64,000 nt of DNA from contig NZ_JAOQJW010000002.1 in NCBI RefSeq assembly GCF_025567265.1, positions 1 through 64,000 of the forward strand, given 5' to 3'. Position 1 is the first letter of the stretch. Every line of letters starts with the position of its first letter. Shown one piece after another: positions 35,628 to 43,652 of this stretch. The notes beneath the pieces are model-generated. The model was not told where the DNA came from. It did no database searches and worked only from the letters and a program-made list of their open reading frames with translations. Source of the stretch: Dorea_A amylophila (GTDB taxonomy: Bacteria; Bacillota; Clostridia; Lachnospirales; Lachnospiraceae). Made by a program: the position numbers and the translations under genes.

Positions 35628-36402
35628 TCAGGAGAAGTTAGCCAGACAGAACAGTTGCTGTGCCAGTGGGAATCTGGAGTATGCAGGGTTCTGGGTGCGG
35701 ATGGCGGCTTATATGATCGACAGTGTGGTAGTATTTGCAGGCCTCCTGATCGTGCGGCTGATATTTGCAGGTATCTCACTGGCTGGCGGTGGTGCGATAA
35801 CGGGAACGGATATCCTGTTCCATTATTCGTTGAAAGATATCATACTGTATGCTCTGAAAGTGTTATATTTTATTGCATTTACCTATCTGACAGGAACGAC
35901 ACTTGGAAAGAAAGCGATGAATCTCCGGGTAGTTTCAAAAAATCCGGAAGAGAAGCTGACACTGTTCAATGTGGTGTATCGCGAGACGGTTGGAAGATTC
36001 TTATGTAGCCTTCCGGTGAATATCGGTTATATTGTTGCAGGAATTGATTCGGAAAAACGTGGATTTCATGACCTGCTTTGTGATACCAGAGTGGTCTATC
36101 AGAAGAAGATAAAAGCATGGATGGCGCAACCGGGAACAGTTGTACCAGAATGTGAAAAGCCAAATGTAGAAGAGCAGAAACAGCAGACATCAGAGGGTGA
36201 GCTGTCAAAAACGCAGGAAAATGTCCAAATGAAAGAGTCTGGGATACGGGAATTGAAAAAAACAGAAAATACACAGAGTTCTGTAGTTGAGAAACTGGGA
36301 AAACCAGTGTATAATGGCTATCGTCTGGTAGAAAATAAATCAGAAAAAGAAATAGCTTCAAATGCAACTGTAAATGAAAACATATCAGAAAAAGATACGT
36401 AA
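35608..36402 (+). CDS. RDD-family membrane protein
   Basis: 264 residues. The first half is an RDD domain with membrane helices at about 30-52, 74-92 and near 130, including WVRMAAYMIDSVVVF and the GTTLGKKAMNLRVV motif after the second helix; the C-terminal third (about 165-264) is hydrophilic and low complexity. RDD proteins are small membrane proteins of uncertain, possibly ion-transport, role. The start lies inside the sppA gene, so the two are translationally coupled. Confidence 0.87.
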   Translation: MQNSYDNQEKLARQNSCCASGNLEYAGFWVRMAAYMIDSVVVFAGLLIVRLIFAGISLAGGGAITGTDILFHYSLKDIILYALKVLYFIAFTYLTGTTLGKKAMNLRVVSKNPEEKLTLFNVVYRETVGRFLCSLPVNIGYIVAGIDSEKRGFHDLLCDTRVVYQKKIKAWMAQPGTVVPECEKPNVEEQKQQTSEGELSKTQENVQMKESGIRELKKTENTQSSVVEKLGKPVYNGYRLVENKSEKEIASNATVNENISEKDT

Positions 36403-36430
36403 AGAATAAAAGGGAAAGGAATTCATAATT

Positions 36431-37456
36431 ATGAAACGTCAGGATTTTTATTATGAATTGCCGGAAGAACTGATTGCACAGGATCCGCTTGAGGATCGTT
36501 CGAGCTCCAGACTTCTTGTCCTTGACAAGGAGACCGGGGCTTTTTCCCATCATGTATTTAAAGAAATCACAGAGTATCTGCATGAGGGAGACTGTCTGGT
36601 AATCAATGATACAAAGGTTATTCCGGCAAGACTGATTGGTTCCAAAGTAGAGACCAATGCCAAAATTGAAGTATTATTATTGAAGAGAAAAGAAAACAAC
36701 GTATGGGAGACGCTGGTAAAACCAGGTAAGAAAGCAAAAGTCGGAGCAAAGATTAGTTTCGGTGATGGCCTTCTGATGGGAGAAGTCATTGATGTGGTAG
36801 AAGAAGGAAACCGTCTGATCAAATTCGATTTCGACGGAATTTTTGAAGAAATCTTAGACCAGCTTGGCCAGATGCCGCTGCCTCCATATATCACACACCA
36901 GCTGGAGGATAAGAACCGTTACCAGACGGTATATGCAACTCACACAGGTTCGGCAGCAGCACCGACGGCAGGACTGCATTTTACACCGGAACTTCTGGAA
37001 GAGATTAAGGCAAAAGGTGTGGATATTGCGAGAGTTACACTTCATGTGGGGCTTGGAACATTCCGTCCGGTAAAAGTGGATGAGATTACCGAGCATCATA
37101 TGCATTCGGAATTCTTCATGATCGATGAAGAAGCGGCTGAGAAGATCAATCGTGCAAAAGAGACGGGACACCGTGTTATCTGCGTCGGAACGACAAGCTG
37201 CAGAACGGTAGAATCGGCAGCAGATGAGAATGGACATCTGGAAGCGAAGAGTGGATGGACACAGATATTCATCTATCCGGGCTATAAATTCAAAGTACTG
37301 GATTGTCTGATCACGAACTTCCATCTTCCAGAATCTACATTAATCATGCTGGTATCTGCGCTTGCAGGACGGGAGCACGTGCTTGCGGCTTATGAAGAGG
37401 CTGTGAAGGAGAGGTACCGGTTCTTTTCATTTGGGGATGCGATGTTTATTCAGTAG
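36431..37456 (+). CDS. queA: tRNA preQ1(34) S-adenosylmethionine ribosyltransferase-isomerase
   Basis: 341-residue enzyme that transfers and isomerises the ribosyl of SAM onto preQ1 in tRNA to make epoxyqueuosine. Family marks are YELPEELIAQDPLEDRSSSRLL at the start, FKEITEYLHEGDCLVINDTKVIPARL, HTGSAAAPTAGLHFTPELLE, VTLHVGLGTFRPV and the C-terminal TNFHLPESTLIMLVSALAG. Normal length. No tgt or other queuosine gene is adjacent. Confidence 0.96.
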   Translation: MKRQDFYYELPEELIAQDPLEDRSSSRLLVLDKETGAFSHHVFKEITEYLHEGDCLVINDTKVIPARLIGSKVETNAKIEVLLLKRKENNVWETLVKPGKKAKVGAKISFGDGLLMGEVIDVVEEGNRLIKFDFDGIFEEILDQLGQMPLPPYITHQLEDKNRYQTVYATHTGSAAAPTAGLHFTPELLEEIKAKGVDIARVTLHVGLGTFRPVKVDEITEHHMHSEFFMIDEEAAEKINRAKETGHRVICVGTTSCRTVESAADENGHLEAKSGWTQIFIYPGYKFKVLDCLITNFHLPESTLIMLVSALAGREHVLAAYEEAVKERYRFFSFGDAMFIQ

Positions 37457-37649
37457 AGTTGCTATTTAATGCATTAAGCGGTTGATACCCGGCCGGACAA
37501 TCGTACTTCATGAGATGCCGGATGACTTCAAGACCCAGCCGTCCGGAGATTCGGGAATGAAGATTGCATGCGGTGAAATCAAAGCATGGGAACAAGAATG
37601 TAAGAACAAAAATGGTAACGAATAAGTGGAGAACCGTCATACAGATAAT
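37457..37649. other. Non-coding stretch with a GC-rich helix
   Basis: No convincing gene is present between queA and the cob promoter. CCGGAC and GTCCGG, enclosed by CCCG/CGGG, could form a helix in the first 100 bases. Read on the minus strand, the same segment gives protein-like sequence (ISGRLGLEVIRHLMKYDCPAGY) running to a stop at 37446, which may be a gene remnant or chance. Confidence 0.3.
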
Positions 37650-37678
37650 TTGACATGTAAGTATGAAAACGCTAAAAT
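37650..37678 (+). promoter_or_regulatory. Promoter of the cobalamin biosynthesis operon
   Basis: TTGACA (37650-37655) and TAAAAT (37673-37678), spacing 17. The start would fall about 37685, inside the following hairpin. Confidence 0.72.
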
Positions 37679-37681
37679 TGG

Positions 37682-37757
37682 TGGAGGAATGTAGAAAACT
37701 GCAGTCCTCCATTTTTGCGTCAGGGGATATTAAAAAAGCCAAAACCTCGCTCCCTGA
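37682..37757 (+). promoter_or_regulatory. Hairpins in the cob operon leader
   Basis: TGGAGGA (37682-37688) pairs with TCCTCCA (37705-37711), extended by TGTAG/CTGCA, and is followed by TTTTT, a terminator-like shape right at the predicted transcript start. A second helix TCAGGG (37720-37725) / CCCTGA (37752-37757) ends three bases before the AAAGGAG ribosome site of cbiD. It has no B12 box, so it is not a recognisable cobalamin riboswitch. Confidence 0.5.
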
Positions 37758-37772
37758 TGGAAAGGAGTCCAT

Positions 37773-38912
37773 ATGCCGAAAAAAGAATTAGCAAAAGGGT
37801 ATACAACCGGAACCTGTGCACAGGCTGCAACGAGGGCAGCAATGCAGATGCTTTTTACAGGTGAAAAAGTAGAGCAGGTGTCGGTAGAACTGCCGCAGGG
37901 AGAAAAGCTGCAGTTGGATATCACGGATATACAGAGAAAATATACAGACAGGGAATTGCCGGATATGGTATCCTGTGCGGTCAAAAAAAACAGCGGAGAT
38001 GATCCGGATATCACGAATGGAGTACTGGTTTACAGTCAGGTAAGGCTTTCTGAAACAGGACAGATTCATATTGATGGCGGGATCGGGGTAGGAAGAGTGA
38101 CCAGGCCCGGACTGAATCAGCCGGTGGGAGAAGCCGCAATTAACCGTGTGCCAAGGCAGATGATAAGAAAAGAAGTAGAAGAAGCCTGTGAAGAGGTTGG
38201 CTATACCGGTGGAATTGATGTAGAGATTTCGATTCCGGAAGGGGCAAGACTGGCAAAAGAAACATTTAATCCAAGACTTGGAATAGAAGGAGGACTTTCA
38301 ATACTTGGGACAACCGGTATTGTGAATCCGATGAGTGAACAGGCGCTGATCGATACCATTGAAGTAGAGATGAAGGTATGCCTTGCGGAAAAGTACAGGT
38401 ATCTGATCATTGCACCGGGTAATTACGGATTGGATTTTCTGAAAGAACAGTATAGTATAGAAGAAAATGATGTGGTAAAATGTAGTAACTATATTGGTCA
38501 GACTATAGATATGGCGGTAGAACAGGATTGTAAAGGTGTCCTGCTGGTCGGACATATCGGGAAACTGATCAAGGTATCCGGCGGAATCATGAATACCCAT
38601 TCCAGATGGGCAGACTGTCGGATGGATTTATTCGCCACGGCCGCATTGAGAGCGGGAATTGCCGGAGAGAAGGCAGTCGAATTTCTTGACTGTGTGACGA
38701 CGGATGATGCATTGGAGAAATGCAGCGAGGAAGAACGAACACGCATTATGGAAAAAATCATGATGCGTATGGAGGAATATCTGAACTACCGGGGGAAAGG
38801 AGAGATACAGGTGGGAGTGGTCACGTTTTCCAATGTATACGGAATCCTTGGAAAGACAGAAAAAGCAGAAGAACTGATAGAAAGATTCAGAAAAGAACGA
38901 CATATACAATAG
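37773..38912 (+). CDS. cbiD: Cobalt-precorrin-5B C1-methyltransferase
   Basis: 379-residue SAM-dependent enzyme of the anaerobic corrin pathway that methylates C1 and removes the two-carbon fragment. Family motifs: KGYTTGTCAQAATRAAMQML at the N-terminus, TRPGLNQPVGEAAINRVPR, PRLGIEGGLSILGTTGIVNPMSE and GHIGKLIKVSGGIMNTHSR. Length is normal. It opens the cob operon after a strong promoter and AAAGGAG site. Confidence 0.96.
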   Translation: MPKKELAKGYTTGTCAQAATRAAMQMLFTGEKVEQVSVELPQGEKLQLDITDIQRKYTDRELPDMVSCAVKKNSGDDPDITNGVLVYSQVRLSETGQIHIDGGIGVGRVTRPGLNQPVGEAAINRVPRQMIRKEVEEACEEVGYTGGIDVEISIPEGARLAKETFNPRLGIEGGLSILGTTGIVNPMSEQALIDTIEVEMKVCLAEKYRYLIIAPGNYGLDFLKEQYSIEENDVVKCSNYIGQTIDMAVEQDCKGVLLVGHIGKLIKVSGGIMNTHSRWADCRMDLFATAALRAGIAGEKAVEFLDCVTTDDALEKCSEEERTRIMEKIMMRMEEYLNYRGKGEIQVGVVTFSNVYGILGKTEKAEELIERFRKERHIQ

Positions 38913-38950
38913 ATACCAGAGTATGCAGGAGAAGTTGCTGGTGGCAGGTT
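38910..38950 (+). repeat. 41-base intergenic element, copy A
   Basis: Occupies most of the cbiD-cbiF gap and matches the element at 52659-52699 at 36 of 41 positions. It starts TAGATACCA and contains TTGCT-GGT-GGCAG, a small hairpin that copy B keeps as TTGCC-GAT-GGCAA. Confidence 0.7.
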
Positions 38951-38977
38951 CTTTGCAGGACAGGAAGGAGTCGGAAA

Positions 38978-39736
38978 ATGATACATTTTGTGGGAGCAGG
39001 TCCGGGAGCCGAAGATCTGATCACGGTCCGTGGACAGCGTTATCTGGAGCAGGCTGATGTGGTGATTTATGCGGGATCACTGGTGAATCCGGGGCTGTTA
39101 AAGAGTACAAAGGAGACATGCGAGATATATAACAGTGCGAAGATGACACTGGAAGAAGTTCTGGAAGTGATGAAACAGGCAGACCGGGAACAGAAGATGA
39201 CGGTTCGGCTGCATACAGGTGATCCGTGTCTGTATGGTGCAATCCGGGAACAGATGGATCATCTGGATGAACTGGGAATTGCGTATGATTCCTGTCCGGG
39301 TGTCAGTTCCTTCTGCGGGGCAGCAGCGGCACTGAATCTGGAATATACACTTCCGGAGGTGTCACAGAGTGTTGTCATCACACGTATGGAAGGAAGAACA
39401 CCGGTTCCGGCGAAGGAAAAGGTTGCAGCGTTTGCAAGTCATAATGCGACGATGGTACTTTTCTTAAGTACAGGACTTCTGGAAAAGCTGGAAGGCCAGT
39501 TGATAGAAGGCGGTTATAAAGAAGATACGCCGGCAGCAATTGTATACAAGGCAACATGGCCGGAGGAAGAAAGTTACATCTGTACTGTCAGTACACTGGC
39601 AGAGACTGCGAAAGCACATGGAATTACAAAGACAGCATTGATCATCGTTGGAGATGTGGTGACACATCATGCGTATGAACGTTCGAAACTGTATGATCCG
39701 GAATTCACCACCGAGTTCCGTCAGGGAGTAAAATAA
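38978..39736 (+). CDS. cbiF: Cobalt-precorrin-4 C11-methyltransferase
   Basis: 252-residue tetrapyrrole methylase. FVGAGPGAEDLITVRG at the N-terminus and the GDPCLYGAIREQ and CPGVSSFCGAAAAL loops are the SAM-binding signature; the YAGSLVNPGLL segment is typical of CbiF/CobM. The open frame extends far upstream through cbiD, but the ATG at 38978 has GAAGGAG at proper spacing and begins the family N-terminus. The stop is one base before the cbiG start. Confidence 0.96.
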   Translation: MIHFVGAGPGAEDLITVRGQRYLEQADVVIYAGSLVNPGLLKSTKETCEIYNSAKMTLEEVLEVMKQADREQKMTVRLHTGDPCLYGAIREQMDHLDELGIAYDSCPGVSSFCGAAAALNLEYTLPEVSQSVVITRMEGRTPVPAKEKVAAFASHNATMVLFLSTGLLEKLEGQLIEGGYKEDTPAAIVYKATWPEEESYICTVSTLAETAKAHGITKTALIIVGDVVTHHAYERSKLYDPEFTTEFRQGVK

Positions 39737-39737
39737 G

Positions 39738-40781
39738 ATGAAGATTGCAATGATCAGTTTTACCGGAAATGGAAGAAGACTGGAGAGATCTTTAGCACAT
39801 GAACTGGAAAAAGAAGGACACCAGGTGCTGCAGGCGGTAAAATGCAAAGAACTGGAATCGGACAAGGATGAGGTAAAATGCAGTGCCAGAGAATGGACAG
39901 GTGAACAGTTCCGGACGCGGGATGTACTGATCTTTATTGGAGCAGTACAGATTGCCGTGCGCTTGATCGCATCTTTTATAGGATCAAAGACAACAGATCC
40001 GGCGGTACTGGTACTGGATGAGAAAGGACAATATTGTATCCCGATCCTGTCCGGGCACATTGGCGGAGCAAATGAGATGGCTGAAAGAATTGCAGAGATG
40101 GCAGGAGCACTGCCTGTGATCACAACAGCTACAGATATCCGGGGAAAATGGGCAATAGATGTATTTGCCAGAAAGAATCATCTTTATATAGAAGATATGC
40201 AGAAGGCAAAGCAAATTTCGGCAAAGATTCTGGAAGGAAAGACAGTCGTGGCCGCGATTGAGAGCGGAAGAGATTCGATAGAGGGTACTGTGCCGGAAGA
40301 AGTGAAGATCGTACCGGAAACCTATGAGAATCCAGATATCTATATCGGGATATATGAACGAAAATTAAGCAGTCATGTATTAAGGCTGATACCACAACGG
40401 ATCACGGTGGGAATCGGCTGCAGACGGGGGACATCCGCAGAGCAGATAGAACAGCTGGTGGATAAGATACTGAAAGAATCACATATTAATAAGAAAAGTA
40501 TTGGCAGGATCGCAAGCATTGATCTAAAAAAAGACGAAGAGGGATTGCTTACATTTTGCAACAAATATAACATAGAGCCGGAATTTTATCCGGCAGAAGA
40601 ATTAAAAAAAGTAGAAGGAGAATTCAGTGTTTCTACATTTGTAAAAAAGGTTACCGGAGTGGATAATGTATGTGAAAGAAGTGCTGTATATACAGGTGGT
40701 ACACTGCGAATCAGAAAACAGGCAGAAAATGGTGTGACAGCAGCATTTGCCTGGGATAATTGGAGGGTGAAGTTTGAATAA
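39738..40781 (+). CDS. cbiG: Cobalt-precorrin-5A hydrolase
   Basis: 347-residue enzyme opening the delta-lactone of cobalt-precorrin-5A, releasing acetaldehyde. N-terminal, central and C-terminal CbiG domains are visible: LIFIGAVQIAVRLIASFIGSK, PILSGHIGGANEMAERIAE and the C-terminal TVGIGCRRGTSAEQI with IASIDLKKDEEGLL. Its end overlaps the TTG start of cbiH by eight bases. Confidence 0.95.
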   Translation: MKIAMISFTGNGRRLERSLAHELEKEGHQVLQAVKCKELESDKDEVKCSAREWTGEQFRTRDVLIFIGAVQIAVRLIASFIGSKTTDPAVLVLDEKGQYCIPILSGHIGGANEMAERIAEMAGALPVITTATDIRGKWAIDVFARKNHLYIEDMQKAKQISAKILEGKTVVAAIESGRDSIEGTVPEEVKIVPETYENPDIYIGIYERKLSSHVLRLIPQRITVGIGCRRGTSAEQIEQLVDKILKESHINKKSIGRIASIDLKKDEEGLLTFCNKYNIEPEFYPAEELKKVEGEFSVSTFVKKVTGVDNVCERSAVYTGGTLRIRKQAENGVTAAFAWDNWRVKFE

Positions 40782-41502
40782 GGTATATGTGATAGGAATG
40801 GGACCGGGGGCATATGAACAGATGACGGTGAAAGCAGTCCGGACGCTGGAAAAATGTGATGTGATCGTCGGATATACCGTATATATCGAATTATTAAAAG
40901 AATATTTTCCGGATAAGAGATATCTGACAACGTCCATGAGACAGGAGGCAGCACGGTGCAGGATGGCATTCGAAGAGGCAGCAAAAGGAGCTGTAACGGC
41001 AATGGTATGCAGCGGAGATGCCGGGATATACGGAATGGCAGGACTGATGTATGAAATCGGTGAGGAATATCCGGAAGTCGCGATCGAAGTAATCCCGGGA
41101 GTGACAGCGGCACTGGGAGGTTCTGCGGTACTTGGAGCAGCAGTCGGACATGATGTCAGTCTGATCAGTTTAAGTGATCTTCTGACACCGTGGGAATTGA
41201 TCGAAGAAAGGCTTCGCTGTGCGGCAAAAGCTGATTTTGTGATCTGCCTTTATAATCCGTCCAGCAGGAAACGCAGTACCTATCTTGCAAAAGCATGTGA
41301 GATCATGCTGGAATATAAGGCGGAAGATACCGTCTGCGGAATAGTGAAAAACATTGCCCGCGAGGGAGAAACAATGCAGACACTAACACTGAAAGAATTA
41401 AAAGAGACAACAGTAGATATGTTCTCTACTGTATTTATCGGAAATAAACAGACAAAAGTAATTCGGGAAAAAATGGTTACACCAAGGGGATATCGTATAT
41501 GA
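40774..41502 (+). CDS. cbiH: Cobalt-precorrin-3B C17-methyltransferase
   Basis: 242-residue tetrapyrrole methylase carrying out ring contraction methylation (CbiH/CobJ). N-terminal VIGMGPGAYEQMTVKA, CSGDAGIYGMAGLMYE and IPGVTAALGGSAVLGA are SAM-binding loops; VCLYNPSSRKR-like ICLYNPSSRKRSTYLAKAC is typical. The start is TTG preceded by TGGAGGG, inside cbiG. Its stop overlaps the next start (ATGA). Confidence 0.95.
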   Translation: MNKVYVIGMGPGAYEQMTVKAVRTLEKCDVIVGYTVYIELLKEYFPDKRYLTTSMRQEAARCRMAFEEAAKGAVTAMVCSGDAGIYGMAGLMYEIGEEYPEVAIEVIPGVTAALGGSAVLGAAVGHDVSLISLSDLLTPWELIEERLRCAAKADFVICLYNPSSRKRSTYLAKACEIMLEYKAEDTVCGIVKNIAREGETMQTLTLKELKETTVDMFSTVFIGNKQTKVIREKMVTPRGYRI

Positions 41503-43652
41503 AAGACAAAAAGATTCTATTATATGCAGGGACAACAGAAGGAAGAAAATTAGCATCTTATCTCGGAAGAAGAGGCGTAAGACTGCACGTCTGTGTGGCA
41601 ACCGCTTATGGGGAGAGTCTGCTTCCGGAAGAGAAGAATATAACGGTGACACACGACCGGATGGACAGTGGGCAGATGGGCGAGTTTATGAGGGTGTTTG
41701 AGCCGGATTATGTGATCGATGCAACGCATCCATATGCCAAAGAAGTGACCAAAAACTTGAAAAGTGCCTGCGAGGTTATGCAGGTTCCGTATTTAAGACT
41801 GGTCAGGGGAAGTGAAGAGACCAAAGAAAGCATCTGTGTGGAAAATATGGATGAAGCGATAAAGTATCTGGAAAAAACAGAAGGAAATATTCTGGTAACA
41901 ACAGGAAGCAAGGAGCTGGAATCCTATACAAGACTGACGGATTACGAAAGCCGGGTATATGCGCGCGTTCTGTCTATTGGCCAGGTGGCAGTTAATTGTG
42001 AAGAACTTGGATTCTCCGGACGTCATCTCATCTGTATGCAGGGACCGTTTTCTACGGAAATGAATCGTGCCATGTTAAAGGAATATGATATTGCTTATAT
42101 GGTAACGAAAGAATCAGGACTTGCAGGCGGATACCCGCAGAAATGTCAGGCTGCACTAGAAGCCGGTGTGAAAATGGTTGTGATCGGAAGGCCGGAAGAA
42201 GAAGAGGGAATGAATTTTGAAGAAATGTCCAAATTCCTTCAGAAAGAACTGGAACTGGATAATCACTGGAAAGTTACACTGGTGGGAATCGGTGCAGGTG
42301 CCAGAGACCAGGTTACACTGGAAGCAAAAAGATGCTGTCAGGAAGCAGAACTTCTGATCGGAGCAGGCAGGATGATCGAGGCAGTGGCAGAAGTCGGACA
42401 GACCATATATGAAGCATACCGCCCGGATGAGATCATTTCTTATATCAAAGAAAATCCGGAATATGAAAATGTAACGATTGCGTTGTCCGGTGATACAGGA
42501 TTTTACAGCGGTGCGAAGAAGATTCTGGAATTGACGAAAGATGACCCACAAATTGAGACAAAAGTGGTGCCTGGAGTATCATCCATCATATATTTTGCAT
42601 CAAAGCTTGGCGTAACATGGGAGGATGCGGCACTAGTAAGCCTGCATGGAAGAAAAGAAAATCTGATGGCGGTCATTAAGGAGAATAAAAAGGTATTCGC
42701 CCTTGTAAGTAATGCAGAAGAGATCCGTCAGATCCTGACAAAAATGACGGAATATGGAATGGGCGAAGTAACAGTCAGGATCGGGACAGAACTTTCTTAT
42801 AAGAATGAAGAGATTCAGACAGGAACAGCAAGATCACTGCTTCATTACAAAGGAGAGAATCTGGCGGTCCTTTATATTGAAAATGAATCCGGCGGCGAAA
42901 GCCCGGTGATTCCGACAATTCCGGATGATACATTTGTACGTGGCGATGTACCGATGACCAAGGAAGAAGTAAGAAGCATTTCGATTGCTAAACTTAAGAT
43001 TAAGAAGGATGCAGTTGTATATGATGTCGGAGCAGGAACAGGCTCTATTTCCGTAGAGGCCGCCATGGTTGCAACGCAAGGTAACGTCTATGCAATCGAA
43101 CAGAAAGTGGAGGCGCAGGAACTGATCCGTGAAAATGCAAGGCGGATGCACGTGGATAATCTGCATGTGATAGAAGGTATGGCGCCGGAGGCACTGGAAG
43201 AACTGCCGGCACCTGATTGCGTATTTATCGGGGGCAGTAAAGGAAAGTTGTATGAAATCCTGGATGCTATCCGGAAGAAGAACCCATTTGTACGGGTGGT
43301 GCTCAATGCAATCTCACTCGAGACGATGATGCAGGTGTTAAAATATACGGAAGAGAATGAGATAGAAGAGGCAGAAGTTATTCAGGTAGCGGTAAGCCGT
43401 GCGAAAAAAGTGGGCAGTTATCATATGATGAATGGACAGAATCCGATCTATGTGATCAGCTTTACGAGCAGACCGGCAAAAAAGGAAGCAGATCCGGAAA
43501 ATGAAGACGATTTCGTTCTGGAAGAAATCAATCTGGACGAGGTGGAACCGGAAGATATGACCGGAGATATTGTGGAGGATATTACGAAAGTGATCTCTGT
43601 AGGGGATCTGACACCGGAGAAAATCCGGGAAGAAATGGAGGAATCTGAGTAA
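41499..43652 (+). CDS. CbiJ-CbiE-CbiT fusion: precorrin-6A reductase / C5,15-methyltransferase / decarboxylase
   Basis: 717-residue triple fusion. Residues 1-245 are a precorrin-6A reductase (ILLYAGTTEGRKLASYLGRRG, DATHPYAKEVTKNL, FSTEMNRAMLKEY). Residues 258-455 are the CbiE methylase (VTLVGIGAGARDQVT, LSGDTGFYSGAKKI, VPGVSSIIYFASKLG). Residues 470-655 are CbiT with the Rossmann SAM site VYDVGAGTGSISVEAA and VFIGGSKGKLYEIL. A strongly acidic tail (about 660-717) follows and has no recognised role. The fusion would channel the intermediates of three successive steps. Start and stop overlap both neighbours. Confidence 0.94.
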   Translation: MKDKKILLYAGTTEGRKLASYLGRRGVRLHVCVATAYGESLLPEEKNITVTHDRMDSGQMGEFMRVFEPDYVIDATHPYAKEVTKNLKSACEVMQVPYLRLVRGSEETKESICVENMDEAIKYLEKTEGNILVTTGSKELESYTRLTDYESRVYARVLSIGQVAVNCEELGFSGRHLICMQGPFSTEMNRAMLKEYDIAYMVTKESGLAGGYPQKCQAALEAGVKMVVIGRPEEEEGMNFEEMSKFLQKELELDNHWKVTLVGIGAGARDQVTLEAKRCCQEAELLIGAGRMIEAVAEVGQTIYEAYRPDEIISYIKENPEYENVTIALSGDTGFYSGAKKILELTKDDPQIETKVVPGVSSIIYFASKLGVTWEDAALVSLHGRKENLMAVIKENKKVFALVSNAEEIRQILTKMTEYGMGEVTVRIGTELSYKNEEIQTGTARSLLHYKGENLAVLYIENESGGESPVIPTIPDDTFVRGDVPMTKEEVRSISIAKLKIKKDAVVYDVGAGTGSISVEAAMVATQGNVYAIEQKVEAQELIRENARRMHVDNLHVIEGMAPEALEELPAPDCVFIGGSKGKLYEILDAIRKKNPFVRVVLNAISLETMMQVLKYTEENEIEEAEVIQVAVSRAKKVGSYHMMNGQNPIYVISFTSRPAKKEADPENEDDFVLEEINLDEVEPEDMTGDIVEDITKVISVGDLTPEKIREEMEESE

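Noticed and set aside
37682..37772. Cobalamin riboswitch upstream of cbiD
   Set aside because: No B12 box, no GCCACTG block and no P1 pairing were found; only simple hairpins are present.
38720..38977. N-terminal extension of cbiF
   Set aside because: Overlaps cbiD and the intergenic element; the family N-terminus and ribosome site are at 38978.
39464..40123. 219-codon minus-strand frame
   Set aside because: Antisense to cbiF and cbiG, which are both certain; no start signal.
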